Shown in pieces: positions 36,501 to 48,212 of a stretch of DNA of 64,000 nt. The notes beneath the pieces were generated by a model, which ran no database searches, was not told the DNA's origin, and worked only from the letters and a program-made list of their open reading frames with translations. The stretch's first letter is position 1; each line of letters opens with the position of its first letter. The stretch spans positions 2,790,001 through 2,854,000 of the forward strand of contig JAETXT010000007.1 of assembly GCA_019188255.1 (NCBI GenBank). The letters run 5' to 3'. A program made the translations under genes and the position numbers. The stretch comes from Verticillium longisporum (taxonomy: Eukaryota > Ascomycota > Sordariomycetes > Glomerellales > Plectosphaerellaceae).

Positions 36501-38008
36501 ATTGCTTGCCCTGGCCGCTGATCTCTTATTACCAGCATTAGCATTACGGACGCCGGCCATGCCAATCGTGCGCTTCTCGTTTTTCTATCTCTCCAGCTCC
36601 CCCCCTTCTCTCTTGATTGCATGTTTCCTTCCTGCCGACCCTGCTACCACTAGTATTTCCTCTTCTCTTCCTCTCCTCCATTCCGCCTCTCCAGATCTTC
36701 TCCAACCCAGCACCCTTCGTCCCCTCCTCAATCAGCCGTTGTCTCTCTCTTCTGCCGCGAGAGTCTTCCAGAGTAGACATCCTGGGCCAATTCTCAGCAC
36801 CCACTCATTCTTGGGACCCGCCAATCCTCTTCGCGACACCACGCGACAGAAGCCGCCGTCTCTATCCATTCGCACTTGTCTGACTGCCGCAACATAGCGG
36901 CGTAACCTGACTGGCGGGGGCACCGATCGTTTCTTCGCTTCCCCTCCATTGCTTCGGTGGGCAAGCTGGTTGCTCGAGTGCTGGCGCGCACGCCGAGTCC
37001 AAGTATCGAAACGAGCGGAACTACAACGGACAAAGGCCGCCATTTCCCATGCCCACGGCATCGCACCTCGCCAATTTGCACTACGATACGCCGTGTCGCT
37101 TCCCACGTTGACGAGAAGAACCGAACGAGAGATAGCCTCCTATTCCCGAGCCGCCCGCCAACAACGCCTCTGGCACTACCTACGCAGTTTCGGTCTAGCT
37201 CCTGCTGTGGTAGGTCAACGAAGGAGAAGGAGAAGGGGCCCAGCCAAGCCCCCTTGCCCAGCTCTTCAGTCGAACGGTGTCCCAACCCGCTTTCCAAGCC
37301 GCTAGGTTGGCACCAAAAACGCAAAAAGGAACGCGAGATACCACCACCCACTTCGAACATCCTGGCGACATCCTAGTCTCTCGGACAGAAAACGCCCACA
37401 CCCCACCCCCTCCCCGCGCCCACCCCTCCCCGGCTCGAATCCTGACAGTGTGTCTTGGACTCCCTGTTCGAAAAGGCCGCCGCTGAGCAGCGTGGTAACT
37501 TGACCAGCGCCAGGCGGCTTCTTACCCTCAGACTCCCTGGCTCACAGGCGCATACCTCTCGGCCACCCGTCACCCACGCCCAAGCTAATTCACACAAGCG
37601 CGCACACCCCTCCACCCCCGACGAGGATACACGTTGTTACCTGACACTCTTCGCCTTGCCGTCCCGCCACCACACGCGTGCCGATAGCTCTGATCAGATC
37701 TGCTCGTTTTCCCAAACTCATTCGACTAACCACCCACGCCACAACGCCATCGGCCAGCAGCACTGGCAAGGTAGCGCAGAGATACTTCAGCCTGACCCTG
37801 CCACCGTTACCCAATTCCTCTAACATATCCACCCCCCCCCCCCCGACTCCGAGCTGCATCGCACCCCCTCAAATCTGGATCACGACTCGATCCGTCAGAC
37901 CCGTCTCTCTCACCCGCCGGCGAGTCAAGATACAGGATCCATCTTGTAGATCTCTCTCCTGGGGTTCCCAAATCCACACATTGCGCTCCCCGTAGTGCGT
38001 TACCTGCT

Positions 38009-39669
38009 ATGGAAGCGGGTGGATCTGGCGCTAGGCAAAGGTTCGTTCGTCTCTTCTTTTCTCACTCTCGCCAGCCCTCTTGTTCCTCTTTATCTCCCAC
38101 CTCTTCCCCCCTCCCTTCTGCCCTTGAGACCCAGACAGACGTTGACTTGAAGGATTGCCCTATGCACAGTAGTGGTGCTACTTCTGCTAGCAACTCTGAT
38201 CCATACGAGTTGCATCGTCCGCACCTGCCAAGAGAGCCTCTCGACAGACATTATCGCGACAGCCAGCCTGCTATGGCGACCGCAGCCCTCATCAACCCGT
38301 CGCACCCCTATCACGCTCTCCCACCTTCATATCCGGCCAGCAACCATTCGGCAGCGCCTGGACCCAGCATAGCCGGCATGATTTCGCCAGTCGAGCCACG
38401 CCGTCCATCGGACGAAAAGGACACTGCGCATCGACAATCACTTCCGTCTCTCTCCGAAGTCATCTCGGGCGCAAAACCAAGTCCTTTCCCGCCCACTCAA
38501 CCTCCTGGTATGACAGGATCCTCTCACAGCTTTCCATCACCATTCGGCTCTGGGCCCTCGAGACACTTCCCAGAGCCTCCATCTGAACGGCACTCGCCCC
38601 GAGCACTGCACCCTCCAGCCCTTACACCTAGGAGTGAGAACGCTTTGCCGCCTTTCTCCGCCGATCACCCACGGCCGCCGCCTTTTGCCGGAAGGCCACC
38701 ACCACCACCTCTGAGCTCGTATGCGACAAGCCAACCCAGTCCACCCATCAAGCCCGACCACGGTCGCGAGCCTGAGCCAAAGGTCAACGAGACGAACGGC
38801 GTTTACCAGCACCCTCCGCAGCACGCCGCCCCGCAACAGCATCCTCCACCCATCTATCCTCAGCCTCACCAAGCACAACTTCCTCCTGGACAAGTTCCTT
38901 TGCCGGCCTACCCTGTTTCGCCGCGACACAGCTCTGCTCTCCCCTCGCCATATGAGTCTCAACGTCCTGGTGTTCACCCCGAAGAAGGCGACTACGCCCC
39001 CGCCAGGTTTCAGTATGACCGTCCGGTTCATCGGGCTCTGGATGCATACACTTATCACGAGTATCTACAACGCGTAAGCTGAACGCTGCTGGCACGCCTA
39101 AGGCCTGACTTGTTACTGACCCGAAATTAGATCTCTCACTCGTCTAGAACCATCGCCAACTTTGCCGAAGCTTACGTGAGGATTGCGGCCGAGCAACACG
39201 GAGTGTATCCAATCCCTGAACGGCTTCCCACCGAACGCGAGGTGGCCGACATGATCAGCAACGCCAACTACATGCGATCTTCGCTGGAAGCCGTCCGACA
39301 GACAGTTCAAGAGGCGAATGAACGTGCGAGTGCCGCTGGCAAGGCCAAAAGCTACGAAGATGAAGACAGTCACATGTATGACAGCGCAAAACAAAACTAT
39401 GGCATCGGGGAGGTGAAGAAGCGCCGAGGGGTGAGTTGACGAGAAGCTTTTGCGAATATTGAGAGAGCTTGAACTGACGCTGCGAACAGCGCGCGGCACC
39501 ACCTGGCCGATGCCACAGTTGCAACAGGATCGATACTCCTGAATGGCGGCGAGGACCTGACGGCGCTAGGACGCTTTGCAACGCTTGTGGCCTTCACTAC
39601 GCCAAGCTGGAGCGGAAACGGCAACTAGAGGCTCGACAAATTCGCCCCAAGAGCCCGCAACGCCCATGA
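38009..39669 (+). CDS. nsdD: NsdD/SUB-1-type GATA transcription factor
   Basis: GATA factor of the group that controls sexual development and represses conidiation in filamentous ascomycetes (A. nidulans NsdD, N. crassa SUB-1). Exons 38009-39073, 39131-39430 and 39490-39669 give 514 aa. The first ~350 residues are low-complexity, rich in Pro, Ser and His. The second exon has the conserved helical stretch ([32 protein letters not shown]) seen in this family and ends EVKKRRG. The last exon holds a single finger, [20 protein letters not shown] and [16 protein letters not shown], with C463, C466, C485 and C488: a CX2C-X18-CX2C, type IVb finger. The start at 38009 is the first in-frame ATG after a long leader; Met52 (38162) is an alternative. 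The gene stands alone, with 12.7 kb upstream and 8.5 kb downstream empty of recognisable genes. Confidence 0.92.
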
Positions 39670-41136
39670 TTTGGGCCGCATTTTCTTTTTTTTTCATGAT
39701 AACTTAGCGAATTTGGCATCGGTTCCCTTTGTCAACACTGAAACCGTATCTCATCTCGGCTTGACGAGCAACATTCTCATTCGCCAAAAACGAAATTTGT
39801 CGAACCGGACGACAACAGTATGGTTCCGGCTTGCGCTCCATTTCATCACTTTGCCCTTTTTTTTTCCTTGATACCCGGCAATAGTCGACACTCGATTGTA
39901 CATATTACGGAAGCGCCCTTTGGTATGGGCAACTGGGGGTTTGGCGTGGACGGCTTCATTCGGCGGCGTTCTCCATTGGATTCTTTGTGTTCACAATTCT
40001 CATTTGTCAACTAATGCAGTGTCCGTACTTATTAGACAAAAGGACAATCCTGCGATGGAAAATGAAGAGAAGGAAGGCGACTACAGGCAAGACAGGATGT
40101 CAGGGGAGATATCTACATGGATGACGAAATATTCTCAACCTTTTTACACTACATACCCTGTGGTGGCTGTCAGCTGCCGTCACCAGATACGCATCATACG
40201 GTCGACTTGAGATTTTTGGGCTTTTGACCTTTCGCACCCGATTGTTTACCCCCAAAGCGTTGACGGCTTTTGAGAGGAAAGAGCTTGGATCAGGGTATCA
40301 ATTAGGTGTCTTGTGGAACGTCTTGGTTCGTCGCTTTGGCCGTGTTTACAGATTTGTCGAAGGCATCCACCAGGTTCGAGGGGGTGGGCGCGGTAGCAAT
40401 TTGGGGGGAAGCCGGACTTCGTTGACTGGATCGATAGACAATGATTAACTTCAACAATTTTGGCCCTCGTGGTAGCTTTGCAATCCACTGATCAATTGAA
40501 AATGGGGCGATCATCTCGGCACTTCAGGAATGAAAAGACGCTATACTGCGGCCTCATGTGACCAGTCATGCCCAACAGATGCGTCCTTCTTGGCACGATG
40601 ACGCTTGTTTCACTCGAAGCTGGTGCTCCTCTACCCACCCTCCCCCCGCGGCTCAAAAGCTAGCCCTGCTAGCCAGGTAGCTCTTGTGGGGGAGATGATT
40701 GCCTCCTCTAGCGAGGTTCTCATGAGCCAAAAAAAGAACTTTTTCTTGGTCTGGGCTGTTCGCAGTCTCCTGTTGATGGGGGGCCTATCGTCTGTTCCTT
40801 CACTTGTCACTTTGCAATCTCGTGCCCTACGAGCCGTTGCGTCCTCGGCGACGTCATGTTTCCAGGGACCGAGCGCGCTTCGTCCCCTATTCATGCTCTG
40901 GAGGTGTGTTACTTGAGAGGCCGCTCAGCCGCTGACCTCCGGCAGTCGTGACAAGGGCCGTAGGCGGGAGGGGGGGAGGGCCCGGATGAAGATCGTGATC
41001 TGGGCCTGATTCCCTTCGCCCTGAGATTCGTCGTGTGGGGCGCCGTGGGCTTTGCCTTTGGTGAAATGCGAATACCTACACTACAGAAATCGAGAGGCCG
41101 GCACTTGGGCGGGCACGGACTGCGGGGCGGTGGGCT

Positions 41137-41160
41137 GAGCTGAATGGCTGAATGGCTGAA

Positions 41161-41211
<51 letters not shown>
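41137..41211. repeat. (TGAATGGC)3-(TGGC)n microsatellite
   Basis: Three copies of an 8-bp unit pass into about 13 copies of TGGC. The 8-bp unit is a TGGC variant, so the array has probably grown by slippage. Confidence 0.9.
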
Positions 41212-44200
41212 GTTGTTGTTCTTTTTCCCCTTCCTCCTTCCCTTGGTTCCTCGTCCGCCCGAGCTAGAAGTATGTGTGCGTGTGGGTGGGTGCCACGAGC
41301 GGTCGTCTGCCTTGCCTTGCCCACCTTGGAGCAAAGGGCGCCTGAGTATGGAAGGTCTGCTCCGTTGCATCAGGGGAGACGACAGTTGCAGCATGGTTGC
41401 GCGACATGACACAGCACGCGCGCCGGCGATTGACCCGTAGGTAACTTTCTTCTAGGCAACTTTTCGAGGGGGGGGGACCTGCGAGGTGGAGTGCAGCCCA
41501 CGCTCTCTCTCACCTGATGTTTCGTTTTGTTTGTTTCCCTGGCCTCATCCGCAGATTAGTCTGCGTTTAAGGGGCTTGCGATGCTAGGATTACAGGCCCA
41601 CCTCCTTCTCTCTCCGTCTCCCCCACCTGCCCATTGACGACTTGGCTTGTGCTGAGCTGACACAAGCGCGGGAGGAAGAGATCTCGGACGGGTACTCTGC
41701 TCAAGCCTATCTGTATTCGTGCCACCTTGCGAGTGGAGAAGGGGGAGAGGGGAGAAAGGGGGGATGGGGGGCGGGGGGGGAGAGCATTCAAAAACGTCAA
41801 GACTTGCTGAAATCACGTCTGGAGTTGCCTCATGAGCACGCCAAGTTGTGCCTTTATCGCACGTAGACAAGTTTGTCAGATGCACTTTCCGGCAGACTCG
41901 CGATGCGATGCATGTCTTTGATCTGTGGCCCCTTCTTGCATGATGCGCTCTTCATCGTGGAACATTATGGTGGCTACACCTAGTGGGCGTCCTTCGATCC
42001 AGGGGTGCCAGACATGAGAGAAGCCTGTAGTTCGCCTGTCCCAAGGTGCGGCCTAGCAATGGGAGTGGCTTGTGCTAATCATCCCTTGCTGGCCCTCCAT
42101 GCCCCCCATGCGTGGTAAGGGGGTGCTCTGGTAATCTGTTCGGCAAGATGAAGAGACACTACGCGACGTTTGGCTTCGCAGGTGTGACAGGGGTTGGTAG
42201 GCTGACGAAAAGAAGCCCGGAGACGCCAGTGAGGTATGACGAGGCTTGGAAACCATCACATCTAGCGGGGTAGGAAAAGAAAGCAAGAAACAATTTCACA
42301 GAAGCCGCCGCCCCCTTCCTCCTCATGACGCCATGACAGTCTGGATCGCTCTTCTGATAGAGACATGCCGCTCGTTGTCGGGTGACACAGGCGTGAGGTT
42401 GCGGGAACGGGACAGTCTCTGTGCTGAGTGAGGAGTCAATTTCGTGAGGTGTTCGTTGCGGTTCCGCACCACCCACTTTCCGCCCGTACCCTGTGCAACG
42501 TAACGATCTCGTTTTCCATCCTATCCCTTTCAAGGACAAGTCGCAATAGGCAAGGTCTCGGTTTGCACGCCCACTCCCCGAAGCCGAAGCGACGGATGCG
42601 TTGGATTGACTCGGACCAGGTACGGGGCGTGGAACGCTGTGGCGTGAACTCTATCCACGACTCTATCTCAACGCGAGAGCGCCAGCCCGCTGCTAGGGAG
42701 GGCGGCTGGTCTTGAGCTGGTAAATTCCGCGTGGCAGGAGCGAGACGAGTTGGATCCGCTGAAGTGGTCCGATGTTTAGGTTCTACGCTCTGCCTCGCCT
42801 GGTCAGAGGATAATGGGGGGAGGGCCTTTCTGTCTCCGTCGGCTATTAGTCTCCTCTGAGCACTGGATGGTCAATATTACTAGGGCTCTTGTTGCAAAGC
42901 TTCTGGCGTCGCGGAGGTCAACGCCGGTGCCGCGGGCCACATGGTTGTGGCGTCTGACGATCTAAAGCAAGCTTTCAAGCTGCAGGCGACAAAGTCAGCA
43001 CTCTTTCCAAGGGTGGATGCCCCCCTTGGTCTACGGCTCGCTCTGACGCTTACAGCTACTGACGGTACGCACGTCGTGTTATGCCTGATGAAGTCGACCA
43101 AACTGCGGTCGGAGCCATGTAAAGGATTCGGAGACGACGGGTAGGGCTAATAAGCATCGTCAAAAAGTGGCCTTCGAACAAGAACCGATGTGCCGAATTT
43201 TTCATGTTCACAGCGAGAAGTCTTGGTAGCAGAGCCGGCGCATGTTGAGCAGGACGCCATCGCCATGATGACTGGTACGTATCCCAAGTTTTGGACAGCG
43301 CCACAGGGAAAGCCTCGTGGTGTGGTTTTGGACCAGGCATGATTATACAGGAGCTCTCAACTGCGATATGGCGGATGCACAATGTATGATGCACGCAAGT
43401 GCACAAGGCAAGCTGCATGCGTCAGACCTGGTATGCTGTTCACCCAGCCTCTCTCTACCTTGCCTCGATCACCAAGTCGACAAAACGGGATGCAGGCGCT
43501 GGTGATGGCGGGGGTGATGTGGTGCGGACCACTACTTTCTTTTTCCCGACGGTCGTACTTGTTGCTGTTGTTGGCGGAGTACTGGCGGGTGAGGGGTTGA
43601 GGGGACAGGGCGACACGAGGCAATTGGAGTTCCGGTGCGACAGCATCAGGATCAAGTGCTGCAAGCAAGCGCATCTGCATTGATCATAGATCTGGTCCTT
43701 CCTGTCGCAGGTGCGCGTTGACACTTACGAAGGTGTGTGTCAGGGTTGTGCGAGGGTGGTGTAGTTGGCCTGGAGCTGGTCAGACCAACTGGTATGCGTG
43801 CATCGTGGTGTACCCAGTCGCAGCCATAGTGGCTGTCACGGCGAAAATGCCCTCCTTCTTGTCAAAGGGTCTAGTTCAAACACCTCACCCTGGGTACCTT
43901 AGGTAGGGCGGGCCTGGAAAAAGTAAACAAGCGTGATCAATGTTCAGATTCGGCATGTCAAAGATGGGGGTTGCTTGATCAGGTTGCTTGATGAGGTAGC
44001 TGAATGCCGACTCATGGTGCGGGTTCCCTATCTGTTTCCATGGCGGGCTGGGGCTGACTGATTGGGCAATCTCGATGGTATCTGAATCTGACATGTTAGT
44101 CGACGAACGGAAAGCATAGCCTACCATCGATGATCCAGATTCAGGTGTTGACATGTGGTTAGGAACGTAGCACCTATTACGCCTGGCTGGTCGCAATAGT

Positions 44201-44887
44201 AATCGGCTGATGGGCAGGCCTGCGAGTCAGATAGGTCCGGATCGGAGACAAACTGACAGGTCGCCTTGTCAGCACCAGACCAGATGGACGTTGGGCCGTG
44301 TTGGGAAGAGGCTCATGCTGAGCTTTCCGAGAAGGGAGAAACCAAAGCTAAATAAGGCCAGGCTCCACCATTCAGACATGGGCAGTCGATGGAGGGCAAA
44401 GCAGCGAAAGTTATGGACAAGGGTAGTCCAGACATGGTGTCTCTTGCTATTGACTGGATGAGGACATGGATTGGTCGGCAACCTGGTTCGGCAGCGATCA
44501 CTTACAGTACCTACTTGTTATTAGCCAGGAAGAGAGGCAGAGGGAGGGAGGGGGGTTACGTTAGGTGGGCTCGGCGCATCGGGTATAGGCGGGTCATTGA
44601 GCGATGTAGCGATGTGACGATGAGACGCGCCATGGTGTTGGTGCACCTTCGGTACGAAGCGTACTGGGTTGCACGGCGAGGCCAACCGAAGCTTTTGAGG
44701 TCGAGTATTGATTGATGCGAGATGCAAGATGCGACGCCCGACATGTGCTGGTCGCGAACGACCTGGTGCGGTGGAGTATATCGGCTAATAGTGGCTCGTG
44801 ATAGATAATGTACCTAGGTTCATGGAGTCTGAAGGTCGGACAGAGAGCTATGGTGCCGCAGACACACCAGCTAATACTTCCTACGTA

Positions 44888-44907
44888 CCTTACCTAAAAA
44901 GGTAAGG
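44888..44907. repeat. Perfect short inverted repeat
   Basis: CCTTACCT, a four-base A loop, then AGGTAAGG. It is part of the dispersed AGGTA/TACCT motif family and lies in a gene-free area. Confidence 0.7.
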
Positions 44908-47900
44908 CAGGCACAAGGCAGGCCGCATCATGGATGACCGTAGTTCGATCATGCTTGCCTCCGCCAGGTACATTCCCTCAGAAGCCCTAGGTCTAGTGCT
45001 TTGTGCCTTCTGTGCCTTGGGATGGCAGGAGGCAGGAGGCAGGAGGCAGGCGGCCGTCGACAACAGCCTTCCTCAATGGTACACCTACATGTACATGCGG
45101 CAGGGACAGAAGATGGGGTGCCTGCCTCAACATGACAATAGGATTGGTAGACGGCGCAATATCTGAGTCGCCAAGGCCAATATTACCAATAACACAAAAC
45201 GTACGCCCGTCAAGAGAGAGGGAACACGCCGAGGACGAGGAATGGAATGGCATCGAAGTCGGGCATCTGACTCTCCCCGACGGCACCGGCCGGAGTGCAA
45301 TCCGCCTTTACACCATTGGTCAACAAGCTCCCCTGCCACAAGCCCATGAGAAGGGAGAGCAGGCTACCCATTCACACAGATTTGGACACGCATTAAGCTT
45401 TCCCACGACTATCATCTCAATGAATTAATCGTCGAAAACGGTGCTGCTGTCACTCGTCGTTCCTTCAGGACATCTTTGCTACATACACCCTCGCCCACCC
45501 TCCGTTCGCCATTCCAATACGTATGTGTGGTTCTGCGCTGTCCCGTTTACTTGGTTAATCACCAGACACCTTGGGTCCTACTTTCTTGGTCTAGTTCCTG
45601 GCATCTTTCCCTTTTGGGTCTTGAGCGGCATCTTAGCCCTGACGCCCCTACAGTCAATAGTCTGGACTTCCGCGGAACGAGCTCGATACGATACCTGCCT
45701 CGCCAATGGGAGCTGCACTGATGCAATGAGGCACCACGCTGAGCCAAGGAGGAAATCATAACGCCGTCCGATCGCCAAGCGCCAATCGCCAATCCGCAAC
45801 CGCAGCAAGTATGGGACTGCATTGTGAGGCGGGTTTGCTTCAGTGACGTGAGAACGGTACTGTCCTCTCCCCCCTAGGTATTTTTAGGAGCAAAACGACG
45901 GTGGGATAACTGACTATCTTCTTCCCCGGTTACTGTGTGTTGTGGTGTGGTGAAATCCTCCACTAACGGTACATAAACAGATCTCTACAGTATAGTACCA
46001 CCACGTGGGCATTTTCCATGCCCAATAGCCTCCTCGCTCAAGATACTTCCACCATGCACCCAACGATGCCATCCCAGATTATGAAAGATCAGCTCGCTCC
46101 ATCGAAAAGGACGCTCTACCGAAGACGCCTGACAGTCCTTCTTTCTACATGTTTCCTCTGGACAACAGCAGGCTATCAAACCGTATCGACGTTGTACTCG
46201 CTGCCCTTGCATCATCCACGCTGCGCCTCATCTCGCATTCCTGGACCCCTCCACACCCACCTGGCGATTACCATGCCACGGTTTTGGCTCGATCCAGCCG
46301 TCGACTCCACGACTGTTGCGATCTGAGTGGGGCGGGCACCGGGTCTTTTCCGCACGGCGACGCACGATGCATCGATGGGGCCATGGGTAGACGTGGAGTC
46401 ACAACACCACTGGGAGAGCGGGCGGCGGGCTGAGAGTGAGATTGATGGGTCATCATGTCGAGAGACCCCTGGCCTGGATCAGGAACCGTGTCCCCCACCC
46501 ACTCCTCGAAACGAGCAACTCTTTGCGAACGGCAACACTTGCCAGAGACACGCCCCCCACCGGCGCCAAAGCTAAATTTCCCCCTAGCCCGTGTCCAACT
46601 GTCTCTGCCGTTGCGTGAGCCCAGAATACAGTAGTGCCCAGCTGTCAATCGCCTGGTCCCGATTCTGAGCCTTCCCGCTCGCTCGTCCCCACTGAGCTAA
46701 CTTCTGCTAACAGGGCACACTGTAGGGATGCTCGCCTGCAACGTCCTTCTGTCGACACACCCCTCTCCCTTGGCATCTCACCATCCACACCATTACTCGT
46801 CGTCTGCAGATGGCGCTACCGTCTGCTCGGGTCCCTCGTCGTCCTGGCCGCCCTACATAGTACTCAATTCGCCTAGGCTATACCTCCTGAACAAGATTAC
46901 TCTCCTCACCGGAATGTGGCTTTCCGCTATCTGCCACGCGGCCAGGTCTGGCAACAACTTTTATGAGGATGGCGTCCTTTTTTTTTTTTTCTGACCTGGA
47001 CGTCGCTCCATCGTCTGGCTTGGCTCCATCGCCTCGCTTGGCAGGGCTGCGAACTTGCTGTCGCCAGACTCGTGAAGCATCCGGGATGTAGCGTGGAAAG
47101 TTCGCCAACCGGCCGAAACAAGATACGCGCACCAGGGCCAAAAACGGGCATCGAAAGCAATAAAAATAATGGTTTGTCTCCTCTTAGGAGCTACCCACCC
47201 AAGTACACCTACGTTGTTCCTTTCCATGCTCACCGCTCCCTCAGCGAAAGGAAACAAACCGGCAGGCATCATTTGACCTCAGCCCCGGGTTTCACGCTCT
47301 TAGAGTAATAGCCCGGCAGACTAGTATGACACCACTAATTCGTTCCCTCGCGAGCCAACCTTCTTCATCCCACGATGCGGCAAGACAGAGAGAGACCTCC
47401 ACATGCTGCGACGAGTGATCCCTGGACCTCACCCATCTCCGTGCTTCTCCGCCATCATGTGTGCGGGCATGTGTGCACACGCCCGCATGCTGCTCCCAAA
47501 GGCACGCACCGCTCCATTCCTGCCCAACTTGCCACCCTGGGCCACGTGTTTACGAGTTGCGCGCAAAATTATCCACAGCAATGGACGACCAACAGACCCG
47601 ATCGCACATCGCATCTTGACACCCGTTTGGTCGTTGCTGCCGCCTGCTGCAAGATCTCTCGGACGAAAAAGAAAAGTGATCGATTAGATCTGAATGTGAC
47701 GGGTATTGACCCGTCCGGCCGATCACTGGAGGGTACCCCCTGTCAGGGACTCCCCTATCGAGGATCTACCCGCTTCGTTCCACGGTCCAGGCTCTACAGG
47801 TCTTGACACTTCAAAACCCAATTCAGCTCAGTAGGTGCGTGTCCTCGGAGACTGATAGCATCCGTGATTGGCACGCAAGAAACGGCATCCTCATGTTCCG

Positions 47901-48212
47901 AGACCTTGTTGCAGAACGGCAGGTGGGTGGTGACTCTGTTGTATGTGTTCCATCTTAACGGCTAGGGAACCCCTGTGGCCAGTCAAGTCTAAGACCTTGC
48001 CAAAGAGCACGCGCGAACCCAAATGGTTCGCTCATTCGTACCTAGTTCTATTGTTGGTGGAACGCGAGGACCCTGCATGCACATGGTCGAACTAACAAGT
48101 TGTAGTCCATCTCTTTCCTGGCCAGCTCCAGCTCCCTCCCATGACGAAAAGACACCGCCGTGTGCGCACACAACGCTAGCACCGGCACCGCTCCCTCATC
48201 GTCACGATTTTG

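Larger units (their letters stand above)
25285..38008. other. 12.7 kb gene-free region upstream of nsdD
   Basis: No frame here shows a domain, a plausible exon chain or gene-like composition. The two longest open frames (25724-26605 + and 29551-30663 -) look like chance. Contents seen: a 13-bp unit (GCACACTTTCCTC) three times at 28526-28567, long C or G runs at 30954-30970, 33400-33410, 35897-35908 and 37832-37843, the TAGGTA cluster at 36381-36500, and the likely nsdD promoter and leader from 36357. The DNA is not strongly AT-rich, so it does not look like heavy RIP. Non-coding transcripts or orphan genes cannot be excluded. Confidence 0.6.
39670..48212. other. 8.5 kb gene-free region downstream of nsdD
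   Basis: No supported gene. The first few hundred bases should be the nsdD 3' UTR. Seen: the TGGC microsatellite at 41137-41211, G-rich tracts at 41464-41472 and 41755-41781, a perfect 8-bp hairpin at 44888-44907, a GGAGGCA repeat at 45025-45051 and a T-run at 46979-46991. The glutamate-cysteine ligase 3' UTR lies at the far end. Confidence 0.6.

Noticed and set aside
38042..38149. A possible intron in the nsdD first exon starting at GTTCGT
   Set aside because: None of the available acceptors keeps the reading frame, so the exon was left uninterrupted.
40370..40400. A GGTTCGA-like box that could suggest a tRNA T-arm
   Set aside because: The flanking bases do not pair into a T-stem or acceptor stem and no anticodon arm could be drawn.
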